Source of the DNA: Chitinophagaceae bacterium
GTDB lineage: Bacteria > Bacteroidota > Bacteroidia > Chitinophagales > Chitinophagaceae
Assembly: GCA_027486835.1 (NCBI GenBank)
Contig: JAIXOJ010000140.1
Coordinates: 1-34,218 of the forward strand
Length of the DNA stretch: 34,218 nucleotides
Reading direction: 5' to 3'
The position numbers were made by a program, and so were the translations under genes. Below, one piece after another: positions 9,310 through 17,778 of the stretch (position 1 is the stretch's first letter; each line of letters opens with the position of its first letter). The notes beneath the pieces are model-generated. The model saw only the letters and a program-made list of their open reading frames with translations, made no database searches and was not told the origin of the DNA.

Positions 9310-9317
9310 TATATTTG
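9310..9317 (+). promoter_or_regulatory. Possible -7 promoter element for the TerC gene
   Basis: TATATTTG is an exact match to the Bacteroidota -7 consensus TAnnTTTG and lies 43 bases before the ATG. The nearest upstream TTG (9281-9283) is 26 bases away, slightly too far for a standard -33 element, so the call rests on the -7 element only. Confidence 0.35.
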
Positions 9318-9360
9318 ACCACTTTGTTGCCACTAAAATGGGCACAATAAGTAATTAGTT

Positions 9361-10101
9361 ATGGAACAGCTTTTTAGTTCGGAAAGTATCATTAGTTTTT
9401 TTATTCTAGTTATTCTAGAAATTGTTTTAGGCATTGATAATGTCATTTTCGTATCCATCATTATCAATCGATTGCCCAAAAGCAAACATAAAAAGGCGAG
9501 AACTTTATGGATGGTTTGCGGGATAGCCATCAGGAGTTGCTTGTTGTTTGGACTGAGTTGGTTACTTGAACAGAAAGGGAAAGAAGTCATTAACGTTTTA
9601 GGGAAAGGTTTTGATATTGCTAGTCTAGTGATGTTGGCAGGTGGGTTATTCTTGATTTACAAAACTGTATTGGAAATTCACCATAAACTAGAGGGCGATG
9701 AAGATCAAGAACAAGCAATCGAAGAAGATTCCAAAGTATCTTTTAGCAGTGCTGCCTTTCAGCTTGTTTTGATTGATACAGTTTTTAGTTTCGATAGTAT
9801 CATCACTGCGGGAGGCACTGCCAAGCACCTACCCATCATGATTGCGGCGGTAATTATTGCCATGATTGGCATGTTCTTTTTCAGCCCAATCATATCTTCT
9901 TTTATCCAGAAACACCCTACTATAAAAATGTTGGCCATGTCTTTTTTGGTGATGATAGGTTTTACACTATTAGTAGAAGGGTGGGATCATGCTTCTGCTG
10001 AAATTCTGCATCTAAAAAATTATGTGTATTTCTCTATGGCTTTCTCCTTTTTGGTGGAGTTGCTCAACATGAAAATGCGCAAGAAAAGCAAAGCGCATTA
10101 A
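9361..10101 (+). CDS. TerC family integral membrane protein
   Basis: This 246-residue protein has about seven hydrophobic segments and the two diagnostic acidic motifs of the TerC family. One is EIVLGIDNVIF in the first helix (about 20-30); the other is DTVFSFDSIITA (about 139-150). These acidic residues lie in the membrane and are thought to bind metal ions. Relatives export Mn2+ or Ca2+, or load metals onto exoenzymes, in addition to the tellurite-resistance phenotype that gave the family its name. A cytoplasmic Glu/Asp-rich loop (about 115-130) separates the halves, and the C-terminus is basic. The length is standard for the short form. There is no neighbouring tellurite gene, so a metal-homeostasis role is more likely than resistance. 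Confidence 0.93.
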   Translation: MEQLFSSESIISFFILVILEIVLGIDNVIFVSIIINRLPKSKHKKARTLWMVCGIAIRSCLLFGLSWLLEQKGKEVINVLGKGFDIASLVMLAGGLFLIYKTVLEIHHKLEGDEDQEQAIEEDSKVSFSSAAFQLVLIDTVFSFDSIITAGGTAKHLPIMIAAVIIAMIGMFFFSPIISSFIQKHPTIKMLAMSFLVMIGFTLLVEGWDHASAEILHLKNYVYFSMAFSFLVELLNMKMRKKSKAH

Positions 10102-10187
10102 TAGGAATTCCAAGGTTTCAAATTACCAACTAACCCCTAACATTTGTCTGCTAAGAAAATAAATAGCGGGCTATTAATTATACGTTT

Positions 10188-11135
10188 ATGAATTTTCCCG
10201 CACCCGTATCCTTATCATGGATAGCTACTTTGATAGGGGCAGAACTTATTGGTAATCCTGATGCGCAGGCCATTGGAATAAATGAAATACACAAAGTAAA
10301 AACTGGCGATCTTGTTTTTGTGGATCATCCAAAATATTACGACAAGTGCCTTCTTAGCGAGGCAAGTTTCATCATTATCAATACCAAAGAGGTAGAGGTG
10401 CCGGAGGGCAAAGCGTTGTTAGTAGTAGATGCACCTTTTGAAGCCTACCAAACCATTACCAACCATTTTCGACCATTCACTCCTTCGCTATTGAGTGTAA
10501 GTGAGTCCGCTATTATTGGCGAAAACACCGTAATCATGCCCCATTCTTTTGTGGGCAACCATGTGGTAATTGGTCATAACTGTATTATCCACCCTAACGT
10601 AACCATACTTGACCATACCGTTATTGGCAACCATGTGGTTATACAGGCGGGAACCGTGATTGGGGGCGATGCCTTTTATTACAATACCAAGAAAACCAGG
10701 GATAACTGGTATAAAAAAATGAACAGTTGCGGCGATGTAACCATTGAAGACAATGTGGAAATCGGGTGTAACTGTACCATCGATAGAGGTGTGAGTGCCA
10801 CCACCACCATTGGAGCAGGTAGCAAAATTGACAATATGGTGCATGTGGGCCACGACGTAGTGATTGGTAAGAATTGCTTAATCGCCGCACAAGTAGGCAT
10901 TGCCGGTGCTACCACTTTAGAAGATGGCGTAACATTATGGGGCCAAGTGGGGGTAAACAAGACCTTGACCATTGGAAAAGGAGCGGTGATACTTGGGCAA
11001 TCAGGCGTAAACAAGAGTATTGAAGGCAATAAAATTTACTGGGGGTCGCCAGTATTGTCGGCCAAAGAAAAACAGAAAGAAAATGTGTGGGTAAAACGCA
11101 TTCCCGCACTTTGGAAAAAAGTGATGGAGGAGTAA
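10188..11135 (+). CDS. LpxD-like UDP-3-O-acylglucosamine N-acyltransferase paralogue
   Basis: This 315-residue protein has an LpxD-type N-terminal uridine-binding-like domain (about 1-100) followed by a left-handed beta-helix of hexapeptide repeats (about 105-290; for example VIGHNCIIHPNVTI). The segment VHVGHDVVIGKN with His219 and His222 matches the region of the catalytic histidine in LpxD, and LIAAQVGIAGATTLEDGV follows as in the family. LpxD transfers a 3-hydroxyacyl chain to the 2-amine in lipid A synthesis. Bacteroidota often carry a second, shorter LpxD-like gene besides the one in the lpx cluster. No lpxC, lpxA or fabZ is next to this one, so it may be that paralogue rather than the main enzyme. 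Substrate is not determined. Confidence 0.85.
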   Translation: MNFPAPVSLSWIATLIGAELIGNPDAQAIGINEIHKVKTGDLVFVDHPKYYDKCLLSEASFIIINTKEVEVPEGKALLVVDAPFEAYQTITNHFRPFTPSLLSVSESAIIGENTVIMPHSFVGNHVVIGHNCIIHPNVTILDHTVIGNHVVIQAGTVIGGDAFYYNTKKTRDNWYKKMNSCGDVTIEDNVEIGCNCTIDRGVSATTTIGAGSKIDNMVHVGHDVVIGKNCLIAAQVGIAGATTLEDGVTLWGQVGVNKTLTIGKGAVILGQSGVNKSIEGNKIYWGSPVLSAKEKQKENVWVKRIPALWKKVMEE

Positions 11136-11254
11136 CCTGCGGTGGGTTAGCATCCTATTTTGTCAGCAGATTTTATTGGAGCAAGGGCTTCCACTTTTAT
11201 ACTTGGCCTAACGACTCCAGCTATACCAACCTTTCACTCCTAATTTATAACCGT

Positions 11255-11815
11255 ATGAGCAAGGTTTTTTTCACTTCCGATCACCATTTTGGACATCGAA
11301 ATATCATTAAATTCTCAAACCGCCCTTTTGCATCTGTTGAAGAAATGGATGCAGCATTAATCCAAAGATGGAATGAAAAAGTAGGCCCTGAAGACGAAGT
11401 TTACCATATTGGGGACATAGGCAAAACATCGCACACCCATTTAGCACCCATTTTGGAACAATTGAATGGTAAAATATACCTAATAAAAGGTAATCACGAA
11501 GGGGCTGCCATGCACTGCCCCAATCGTTTTGAATGGATAAGAGAATATTTTGAACTAACCGTTAAAGATGCAGAAGCGCATAAAGGAGAACAATTCATTG
11601 TATTGTTCCATTACGCTATCAAGGAATGGAATGCCTCACACCACGGAACTTGGCATTTATATGGCCATCATCATGGCAGTTTACCCGACGATCCTACCTC
11701 CCGTTCATTTGATATTGGGGTAGATTGTCACGATTTCTATCCGCTTTCTTATGAAGAAGTAAAGTCTATCATTCAAAAGAAGCATTGGAAACCGCCTTAC
11801 GAAAAAAGAGGGTAG
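11255..11815 (+). CDS. Calcineurin-like metallophosphoesterase
   Basis: The frame is open from 11087, overlapping the previous gene, but the ATG at 11255 gives a start immediately before the first metal-binding block (MSKVFFTSDHHFGHRNI) and a 186-residue protein. The metal motifs appear in order: DHHFGH, GDIG, GNHE, a lone His in FHYAIKEW, and GHHHG. These ligate a dinuclear metal centre. The short length and the DHHFGH opening match the group of small phage-like and bacterial phosphoesterases annotated as hydrolases of unknown substrate. It follows the LpxD-like gene by about 120 bases and is co-directional. No phage gene is nearby. Confidence 0.9.
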   Translation: MSKVFFTSDHHFGHRNIIKFSNRPFASVEEMDAALIQRWNEKVGPEDEVYHIGDIGKTSHTHLAPILEQLNGKIYLIKGNHEGAAMHCPNRFEWIREYFELTVKDAEAHKGEQFIVLFHYAIKEWNASHHGTWHLYGHHHGSLPDDPTSRSFDIGVDCHDFYPLSYEEVKSIIQKKHWKPPYEKRG

Positions 11816-11913
11816 CAAGTTGCTGTTAGCCTTAATCCTTGATTTTTAGACTATTCAATTAAACTTCCTAGTTAATAACACAATCCACAAGTCTCGTTTT
11901 GGTTATATTGAAT

Positions 11914-11938
11914 GCTAGTGCAACGGTTTTGCACCAGC
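11914..11938. other. Hairpin downstream of the phosphoesterase gene
   Basis: GTGCAA (918-923 of this stretch) pairs with TTGCAC around a CGGTT loop, and GCT pairs with AGC beyond one mismatch. It lies about 100 bases after the phosphoesterase stop and could end that transcript, although no T-run follows. A separate TTGTTGA-A-TCAACAA dyad lies at about 11970-11984, upstream of the next gene, and could be an operator. Confidence 0.3.
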
Positions 11939-12033
11939 TATTGCATTTGTATTTCAAAAAGAAACCTCTTGTTGAATCAACAACAAAATAGCCTAACCTT
12001 GTCATTAATTAGAATTCACTTAAAATAGAAATA

Positions 12034-12666
12034 ATGAAAAGAGTATCCCTTCCTTTATTGATGATGTTTGTTGCTTTTCAGTTGGTAGCCCAAACCAAGC
12101 TCATTGCCCATAAAAGCCATAGCGGCAGCAAAGCCAATTTTAAAGCTGCTTTGGAAAACAATCTTTTTGATATTGGAGAATCGAATTATGGAAATCCTCG
12201 ACAAAGTATAAACTTGAAAAGATTGGATAGCATAGTCTTTGTAAATGACAGCACCGCCTTGATTAAAAATAGCGATGGTATTGCTTTTACCAAATGGAAT
12301 ATAGAAATAGAAGACAAGAAAAAATTACTGAAAACCTGTACTTATTGGAATTCCAAAACAGATACTGTCTATTACACACCAACCAAAAAGCCAAAAAAGG
12401 CAATCAGTGCCATTAAAGAAATACTAGAGAAGAAGCAATTTGATAACTCAATTGATAGCGTCACTTTCATCGGTTTTGATACTGCTAGCCACAAGAAAAG
12501 AAAAAAAGAGGCGATGGTCTCTTTTGTTTTTCCCCAAAAAGGAAATGATCAACCACCTTTTGATAAGTCCATGTTTTGGCTAGCTGCTGGGGTAATGCTA
12601 TCATTAATGGCAACAGCTTTAATTAACTGGCGCAAGCATCAAAATAGTAAAATGGCTTTAGGCTAG
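12034..12666 (+). CDS. Hypothetical exported protein with C-terminal membrane anchor
   Basis: This 210-residue protein has a cleavable-type signal peptide (MKRVSLPLLMMFVAFQLVAQ), a soluble lysine-rich middle part and a single C-terminal hydrophobic helix at about 182-200 (WLAAGVMLSLMATALINW). A short basic tail follows. This topology places the middle in the periplasm. The middle has repeated 'DSIVFVNDSTALI' and 'DSVTFIGFDTA' strands, but I recognise no family. Upstream 11816-12033 is non-coding. The gene is followed by copy 2 of the dispersed element, so it is probably not in one operon with the next gene. Confidence 0.75.
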   Translation: MKRVSLPLLMMFVAFQLVAQTKLIAHKSHSGSKANFKAALENNLFDIGESNYGNPRQSINLKRLDSIVFVNDSTALIKNSDGIAFTKWNIEIEDKKKLLKTCTYWNSKTDTVYYTPTKKPKKAISAIKEILEKKQFDNSIDSVTFIGFDTASHKKRKKEAMVSFVFPQKGNDQPPFDKSMFWLAAGVMLSLMATALINWRKHQNSKMALG

Positions 12667-12702
12667 TAGCTATTTTGGTAGGGTTTTAGTCACTAAAGCT
12701 TT

Positions 12703-12922
12703 AAAAAAAGGGATAGCAGTTTGTCACTTTTTCACATAACCTAGACGCTTTCAATTATTTCGGGTTATTCAACGATTCGTGCCATTGGAGCAATGCGACT
12801 AATAGCAAAGCTTGTAACATTCTACAGGTCTAAATCGCCATTCGTGCATTTGTAGCAATAACTCCAGAATAGCTTATTTCTCAAGTAAGAATAGGTAAGT
12901 TTTTCGGGAATAATTCATAAGT
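12703..12922 (+). repeat. Dispersed intergenic element, copy 2
   Basis: This copy aligns with 25043-25243 and with the reverse complement of 8270-8474. It starts in an A-run followed by GATAGCA and ends at GGGAATAATTCATAAGT, 19 bases before the DoxX-like start codon. Similarity is high in ACGATTCGTGCCATTGG and TCTAAATCGCCATTCGT and lower between them. It contains no reading frame. Confidence 0.85.
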
Positions 12923-12941
12923 AATCACAGCATTGATTGAA

Positions 12942-14180
12942 ATGAGGAAAGTGTTAACCAAAAACCTTGAAAAATTATTAACCCAAATTTCTGGTGTGTG
13001 GGGGATATTGAGCGCCTTATTTATTCCTTATCCATTCCATCTTTTCCCCTACCAACAGCCAATAGTTGATTTTCTTTTCCGTCCAATTCTGGTATTTATT
13101 GCTAAGCAAGTCTTCCATAGCTCCCTTGTAAATCCACAAATAGCATCCGACACTATCTTGCTTTATCTCTTGGTGTTATGGCTCTTGTTGATGGCGATTG
13201 GCATAGTAGCAATACTAAGCTTCAGTAATTTTTGGAGAAAGCACTATACAACATTTATTGCCCTTTCACACCGTTTGTTGTGCTACTATCTTGCTTTGCA
13301 GTTATTAGCGTATGGTGCCGGAAAAATAGGAAAGTCGCAGTTTTATCTACCAGAACCTAATATTCTTTTTACTCCTTTTGGCAAATTGGATAAAGACATT
13401 TTGTATTGGAGTTGCATGGGCACATCCCATAGTTACAATCTTTTTCTAGGGTTTACAGAAGCAATTGCAGCTATTTGTATTTGCTTTAGAAAAAGCAGGG
13501 TGGTTGGACTACTCTTAGCAACAGGGATATTGATCAATATTGTGGCCATTAATTTCTGCTTTGACATTTCCGTGAAACTGTATTCCTGTTTTTTAATGCT
13601 CCTAAGTTTGATGCTTTTGCCTTCACAACTCAAGCAATTGTATCATGCGCTTATCCTTCGTGCGAATGGCAAAACACTATTAGCACCTACTGTTTACACA
13701 ACTAAAAAATATAAAACAACAAAGGCCGTTCTTAAGCCAATCGTGATTGGACTTATTTTCTTAGAGGCATTTTACCCAAACATTTCATCTAAAACCTTTA
13801 ATGACGATACCGCATCAAGACCTTATTTGCATGGTGCCTATCAAACCATTGCAGTTTTAATAGGCAATGACTCTTTGCCATTGACTCAAACGCCTATCAA
13901 ACGGTTTTTTATCCATCGAAAGGGCTACATCATTTTTCAAGACCAAGAAGATGACATGCAAGATTATCATCTGGATATTGACAGTACCAATCATCTTCTG
14001 CTGTTGACCGATTATCAACTGAAACAAAAGAAAATAAGGTGTTCCAATACAAAGGATAACTTAATTACGTTGCAGTACCATACCAACGGAAAGGAATATA
14101 CCTTAATAGCCAAAACCCTGCATTGGCAACAGCTTCCTGCATTACAAACCCAATTTCATTGGTCAATTGATGAAGAGTAA
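12942..14180 (+). CDS. DoxX-like multi-pass membrane protein
   Basis: The frame is open from a TTG at 12933, but the ATG at 12942 is preferred and gives 412 residues. At least six hydrophobic segments lie between about 10 and 235. The central stretch (LLAYGAGKIGKSQF, then MGTSHSYNLFLGFTEA, and NIVAINFCFDISVKLYS) follows the pattern of the DoxX superfamily seen in other Bacteroidota: a YG…K…QF motif, a MG.S..YN.F.G..E motif and a N..FD..VKL motif. The C-terminal ~150 residues are soluble and of unknown fold, ending FHWSIDEE. A decayed second copy of this C-terminus lies at 16141-16197, after the next gene. The specific substrate is unknown. Confidence 0.8.
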   Translation: MRKVLTKNLEKLLTQISGVWGILSALFIPYPFHLFPYQQPIVDFLFRPILVFIAKQVFHSSLVNPQIASDTILLYLLVLWLLLMAIGIVAILSFSNFWRKHYTTFIALSHRLLCYYLALQLLAYGAGKIGKSQFYLPEPNILFTPFGKLDKDILYWSCMGTSHSYNLFLGFTEAIAAICICFRKSRVVGLLLATGILINIVAINFCFDISVKLYSCFLMLLSLMLLPSQLKQLYHALILRANGKTLLAPTVYTTKKYKTTKAVLKPIVIGLIFLEAFYPNISSKTFNDDTASRPYLHGAYQTIAVLIGNDSLPLTQTPIKRFFIHRKGYIIFQDQEDDMQDYHLDIDSTNHLLLLTDYQLKQKKIRCSNTKDNLITLQYHTNGKEYTLIAKTLHWQQLPALQTQFHWSIDEE

Positions 14181-14397
14181 TAAAATTACAAGCAAGTGGG
14201 CAACATTCTATTTATTTAATTCCTCTTTATTTTTATTACATAGTTTTCTGCTGCAAATCGATATAGAAAATAAGTTCACCTTTTAACGAAATGAAAGTAG
14301 CTTCAATTCCAATTCGCAATACCCTTTCAGGAAGGAATAGCGATGTTGGCATCATACACAAAAGAAAAATTCTTATTAATAACTTAAAATAAAAAAA

Positions 14398-16131
14398 ATG
14401 AAAAAGTATCTCTACCTTCTTTTTGCAATTTCATTAGCTATTGGAACAACAAATGGGGCAAAAGCACAAATTAACACACAAGATAGCTTGGCGCTTGTTG
14501 ATTTGTTTAATAGCACTAACGGGGTCAATTGGACCACAAAAACCAATTGGCTTAGTTCATCTCCTGTAAGTAGTTGGTTTGGTGTAACAATAGATTCTGC
14601 ATCTAATAGGGTAACTGAACTTAATCTTACAACTACACCCTGGATATCCGCTATACCCTGGATAGCAAGTACTGGTTATTTAAGAGGCGTAAAACTTAAA
14701 GGTAGTATTCCAGCTTCCATTGGTAATCTAACAGAACTCAAAGTGTTGGTTCTAACAAATGTTGATTACAACATTTATTATCCAGGTGGCATAATAATGG
14801 CTTCTTCCGTTTACGACCCAAATTCGGGGTTAACTGGTTCAATCCCGTCAACAATTGGAAATCTTACTAAACTAACGTATCTCGATTTGTCTTTTAACCA
14901 TCTTAATGACAGTATTCCGCCAAGTTTTTATCAATTAACAAAGCTGGACTACATTGATTTGCAGAGAAACGATTTAAGTGGACATTTATCCTCCTCCCTT
15001 GGCAACTTAAATAAACTGAAAACCTTGTTTATTAATCATAACCATTTAACAGGTAGTATCCCGTTCTCTATAGGAAATCTAGTAGAAATGTCCAATCTTG
15101 ATTTTTCTTACAACCAATTAAATGGCCCGATTCCTACAAGCATCACCAATCTAAAAAAAGCCTGTAAAGGATTAAATGGTAGTTATTCCCGTGACAAATA
15201 CATTGTTTCGTACAATTTTAATTTTTCCCATAATAAATTTACCTTTTCTGGCATGGAAATGCTCGCACATTTTATTGACACTGCAAAAATTGGTTGGACA
15301 TATATTTTAGAGTATGAATACAATTATCTGATTGCCCCGCAGGATACAATCATACCTATTCAAAAAAAGGGCAACCAACTATATGTTTCTGTAGGGGGTA
15401 CTTTGGCAAACAACACTTTTAAATGGTATAGAAACGCTAATCTCCAGGCAACTATTACGGGAGACTCTACTTTCACTCCTACAACGAATGGGGTTTACAA
15501 TGTTGTTGCTTCTAATGCAATTGCCGCAACTTGTTGTGTCCCTTACCCTGTTGGATATGGACTAAATCTCTATAGCGATACACTAGTAATCTCTAATTTA
15601 CCCATAAGCCTGTCATCGATTGTTGCATCTTCAATCAATAATACCATTCATGTTAATTGGCAAACTGCAAGTGAACTAAATACTTATAAATTCAATATCC
15701 AACATAGTTATGATGGTAAATCATTCACCGACATTGGAACCGTATATGCAAAAGGCGCAGGGGCTAATAGCTATGAATTTATTGACAAAACCCCATCTAG
15801 TGGCAGCAATTTTTACCGTATAAAAAGTATAGACAAGGATGGTAGCGCAAGTTTTACCAAGTCAGTATTTATCAATTTAAACGAAAACACTTTCTTTTCA
15901 ATTAACCCCAATCCAGCAAACGACGTAGTAGTCATCAAATTCAATAAGCCTATTGACAAGGCAACTATAATTGTTTATGACAACAGCGGTAAAATAGTTA
16001 ATAATCAATCAGTTAGTGGTACTTCTAACGCTTACACAATAAATACTCAAAGCCTGTCTAAAGGAACATACTTAGTGAAAGTGAAGACAGCAACAGAAAG
16101 CTATATGTCGAAGCTTTTGATAATTAAGTAG
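14398..16131 (+). CDS. Secreted plant-type LRR protein with T9SS sorting domain
   Basis: This 577-residue protein has a signal peptide (MKKYLYLLFAISLAIGTTNG…AQ) followed by an LRR N-terminal cap-like region (LALVDLFNSTNGVNWTTKTNW). The LRRs at about 95-255 are of the plant type, with L..L.LS.N.L.G.IP..IGNL repeats of about 24 residues. This class differs from the LRRs of the large protein at 4050-7220. A beta domain follows (about 300-400), then an Fn3-like segment similar to the one in the larger protein (VNWQTASELNTYKFNIQ). The C-terminal type A T9SS domain starts near 499 (FFSINPNPAND…GTYLVKVKT). It is likely a surface or released adhesin-like protein; its ligand is unknown. Confidence 0.93.
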   Translation: MKKYLYLLFAISLAIGTTNGAKAQINTQDSLALVDLFNSTNGVNWTTKTNWLSSSPVSSWFGVTIDSASNRVTELNLTTTPWISAIPWIASTGYLRGVKLKGSIPASIGNLTELKVLVLTNVDYNIYYPGGIIMASSVYDPNSGLTGSIPSTIGNLTKLTYLDLSFNHLNDSIPPSFYQLTKLDYIDLQRNDLSGHLSSSLGNLNKLKTLFINHNHLTGSIPFSIGNLVEMSNLDFSYNQLNGPIPTSITNLKKACKGLNGSYSRDKYIVSYNFNFSHNKFTFSGMEMLAHFIDTAKIGWTYILEYEYNYLIAPQDTIIPIQKKGNQLYVSVGGTLANNTFKWYRNANLQATITGDSTFTPTTNGVYNVVASNAIAATCCVPYPVGYGLNLYSDTLVISNLPISLSSIVASSINNTIHVNWQTASELNTYKFNIQHSYDGKSFTDIGTVYAKGAGANSYEFIDKTPSSGSNFYRIKSIDKDGSASFTKSVFINLNENTFFSINPNPANDVVVIKFNKPIDKATIIVYDNSGKIVNNQSVSGTSNAYTINTQSLSKGTYLVKVKTATESYMSKLLIIK

Positions 16132-16140
16132 GTGCTAAAA

Positions 16141-16197
16141 CATTGGTTGCATCTTGTACTACAAACGCCATTTCATTGGTCAATTGATGGAGCGTAA
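16141..16197 (+). pseudogene. 19-codon relic of a second DoxX-like gene C-terminus
   Basis: Starting 10 bases after the LRR gene's stop, this frame reads HWLHLVLQTPFHWSIDGA and stops. The DoxX-like protein ends HWQQLPALQTQFHWSIDEE. The match is aligned at the same distance from the stop codon, and the DNA shares a block containing TTTCATTGGTCAATTGATG. This looks like the tail of a former paralogue, with the LRR gene occupying the space where the rest would have been. Confidence 0.65.
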
Positions 16198-16267
16198 AGC
16201 AGTAGAACTAGCACCAATTTTTTGCCCTTGATGCCTCCAAGCAAATGATTAATTCCTTCGAGACGCT

Positions 16268-16344
16268 TATATTTGCGGAGATTTAAAGTTTTTAAATATA
16301 TTGAATAAGAGGGTCTTGCTATTCTTAGCGAGACCATTTTTTTG
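16268..16344 (+). ncRNA. Candidate small RNA: promoter motif plus intrinsic terminator
   Basis: An exact TAnnTTTG element (TATATTTG, 16268-16275) is followed about 37 bases later by a strong terminator hairpin. The stem GGTCTTGCTA (16312-16321) pairs with TAGCGAGACC (16326-16335) with one G-T wobble, has a TTCT loop, and is followed by ATTTTTTT. Transcription from the motif would give an RNA of about 60 bases with no reading frame. Alternatively the hairpin is simply the terminator of the upstream LRR gene and the promoter motif is chance in an AT-rich region. No clear -33 element was found. Confidence 0.4.
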
Positions 16345-16399
16345 CCTTTGATTAACCAAGTTCATTCTCCCACCTTTTTAGTAACTCATTATTGCACAA

Positions 16400-16466
16400 C
16401 GGATAAAAGGGATTGGAAAATCCCATTTATCCGTTTAGGCTAGATGCGCTATGCTCACATCTAGCC
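16400..16466. repeat. Two adjacent strong hairpins at the end of the cassette-like region
   Basis: The first hairpin pairs CGGATAAA-A-GGGATT (16400-16414) with AATCCC-A-TTTATCCG (16419-16433) around a GGAA tetraloop. The second pairs GGCTAGATG (16438-16446) with CATCTAGCC (16458-16466). Just beyond, on the minus strand, AGCACATTTGCAATAG resembles AGCATATTTGCATTAG after the next gene (17356-17778), so this is the corresponding trailer of the gene at 16533-17171. A run of ten G at 16497-16506 separates the trailer from that gene. Confidence 0.6.
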
Positions 16467-16532
16467 CAGCGGACTATTGCAAATGTGCTTTTAGGAGGGG
16501 GGGGGGCTATGGCAAATATTTCTTTTTTAAAA

Positions 16533-17171
16533 TCATCTAGAAATCAAAGTGTCAAATTGTAAGTTGTGTTTTGAAAATACTTTTAGCCTATATGAGTCTT
16601 TATTTAGGTCAAGCGTCATATTTAAACTGTCGGTGTCATATTGTAGATTACTTACTTTTTTTGTTAAAAGTCTTTTCTCAATAATTGGAAACCAAATTGG
16701 AGATTTATACAACTCAATTATAGTTCCTCCGTCACTTGAAGTTGAATTTCCATAATTATATTCTCTATAATATAGACTTTCCTGTAGGTAAATTGATTTA
16801 GTCGCACCTAATTCATCACTAATCAACATTACTCCCAAAACACCTACTGTCGCCATGATATAGCCTAAAACAATCGGAATGAAACCAATAATAAATGTCG
16901 CAAGTTTTAAAATTTTGTTGTCAATTTCAAGCAAGTAAAAAACAAGAATACAATATCCCAAATACAGGCCAACTGGAAGTAACATGTCAATAACATCACC
17001 ACGAAAACTCAAATTAAAAATTCGTCCCAAACCGATTACTCCAAGAAAAGAGTAAAACCAAACAAGTTTTCGTCTGCTTAATAATTGTATTTTGGCAATA
17101 GCAAATGCTACAATTGGAAGTCCAAACAGTCCAAATTCTACAATTCCAAAAAATAAAAAAAAGTCGTTCAT
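16533..17171 (-). CDS. Unrecognised membrane protein in a cassette-like unit
   Basis: This 212-residue protein starts at an ATG preceded by an ACAACACAACACG-type leader. The first ~130 residues contain about four or five hydrophobic segments (FFLFFGIVEFGLFGLPIVAF, then GLYLGYCILVFYLLEI, then ATFIIGFIPIVLGYIM and more). The C-terminal ~80 residues are polar and probably soluble. I recognise no family. The gene is AT-rich, stands alone on this strand, and has a trailer and leader related to those of its neighbour at 17356-17778. These are traits of mobile gene cassettes. Confidence 0.65.
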   Translation of the reverse strand: MNDFFLFFGIVEFGLFGLPIVAFAIAKIQLLSRRKLVWFYSFLGVIGLGRIFNLSFRGDVIDMLLPVGLYLGYCILVFYLLEIDNKILKLATFIIGFIPIVLGYIMATVGVLGVMLISDELGATKSIYLQESLYYREYNYGNSTSSDGGTIIELYKSPIWFPIIEKRLLTKKVSNLQYDTDSLNMTLDLNKDSYRLKVFSKHNLQFDTLISR

Positions 17172-17210
17172 TGTTTATTTATTGTCGTGTTGTGTTGTCT
17201 TTAAACTTGC

Positions 17211-17347
17211 CACAAACGTTCCTCAGATTTGCGAAGGGCGGGCTTTTCACCACCAATGTTAATACGGCGAATTGAACTTTCGGCTACCACAAAACTGTCT
17301 GCGGAGTATGAAACCTAGCCTAATGCAAATATGCTGTTATAAGCCGT
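17211..17347 (-). other. Candidate attC-like recombination site between two small genes
   Basis: On the minus strand this 130-base spacer begins with GGCTTATAACAGC just after the 17356-17778 gene and ends near GGAACGTTTGTGGC. It can fold back on itself: ATTTGC near the start pairs with GCAAAT near the end, and GGTTTC pairs with GAAAAGCC further in. The start of that gene's unit carries GTTATAGGGC (minus strand, 17812-17803). It is nearly the reverse complement of the GGCTTATAAC at the unit's end, as expected for the paired R' and R'' sites of an integron cassette. The R' site at the far end is a poor match, and no integrase is in the window. Confidence 0.4.
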
Positions 17348-17355
17348 TTTTTTCG

Positions 17356-17778
17356 TCATTTCTTGTCAATATAATGATACTCCATTGTTTTTTCCTTGTC
17401 TGCCGAATACTCTTTTTCATCTTTCAATATAGATGATTTCATTTTAAATTTTATCTCAATTGTTTTCTTGGTCCTTGATTTAGGTTTTCCTTCCATAACT
17501 GTCGAAATGAATTCAACTGTTAGTGTCGCCCTAATAATTGAAGCACTTTCAATATTATTGTCTGCTAAGTCTTTGTTAAACCAACAAGCAATTTCAGTTA
17601 ACATATGAAGGTCTTTGTCGTATGGCTCACCATTTAGTTTTACTGTCTTTGATAAAAAATCAAGTATAAATTGTCCAGTTTGTAATTGAATAAGTTTATC
17701 CATGTCGTTGACAAGTCTCCAACCTGAAAACATGTCGCAGAAAATGTCTACTTGATGGTTAATTCTTTTTCGTCCCAT
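17356..17778 (-). CDS. Unrecognised small soluble protein in a cassette-like unit
   Basis: This 140-residue protein has no signal peptide or membrane helix. It has a charged, Lys-rich C-terminus (SRTKKTIEIKFKMKSS…EYSADKEKTMEYHY) and a central helical part (HMLTEIACWFNKDLADNNIESA). I recognise no domain. The start ATG follows the leader AACAACACAAAAATAG, similar to the leader of the next gene downstream. GTTATAGGGC lies about 25 bases before the ATG and TATAAC lies just after the stop, so the gene is framed as an integron cassette would be. The upstream region 17779-17971 holds no other feature. Confidence 0.6.
   Translation of the reverse strand: MGRKRINHQVDIFCDMFSGWRLVNDMDKLIQLQTGQFILDFLSKTVKLNGEPYDKDLHMLTEIACWFNKDLADNNIESASIIRATLTVEFISTVMEGKPKSRTKKTIEIKFKMKSSILKDEKEYSADKEKTMEYHYIDKK

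Noticed and set aside
10488-11029. Several minus-strand ORFs opposite the LpxD-like gene
   Set aside because: The hexapeptide-repeat coding pattern leaves antisense frames open; the LpxD reading has clear motifs.
16497-16506. Run of ten G as a phase-variation switch
   Set aside because: It is non-coding, 27 bases past the stop of the 16533 gene, so slippage would not change any protein seen here. It may be a sequencing-error-prone site.
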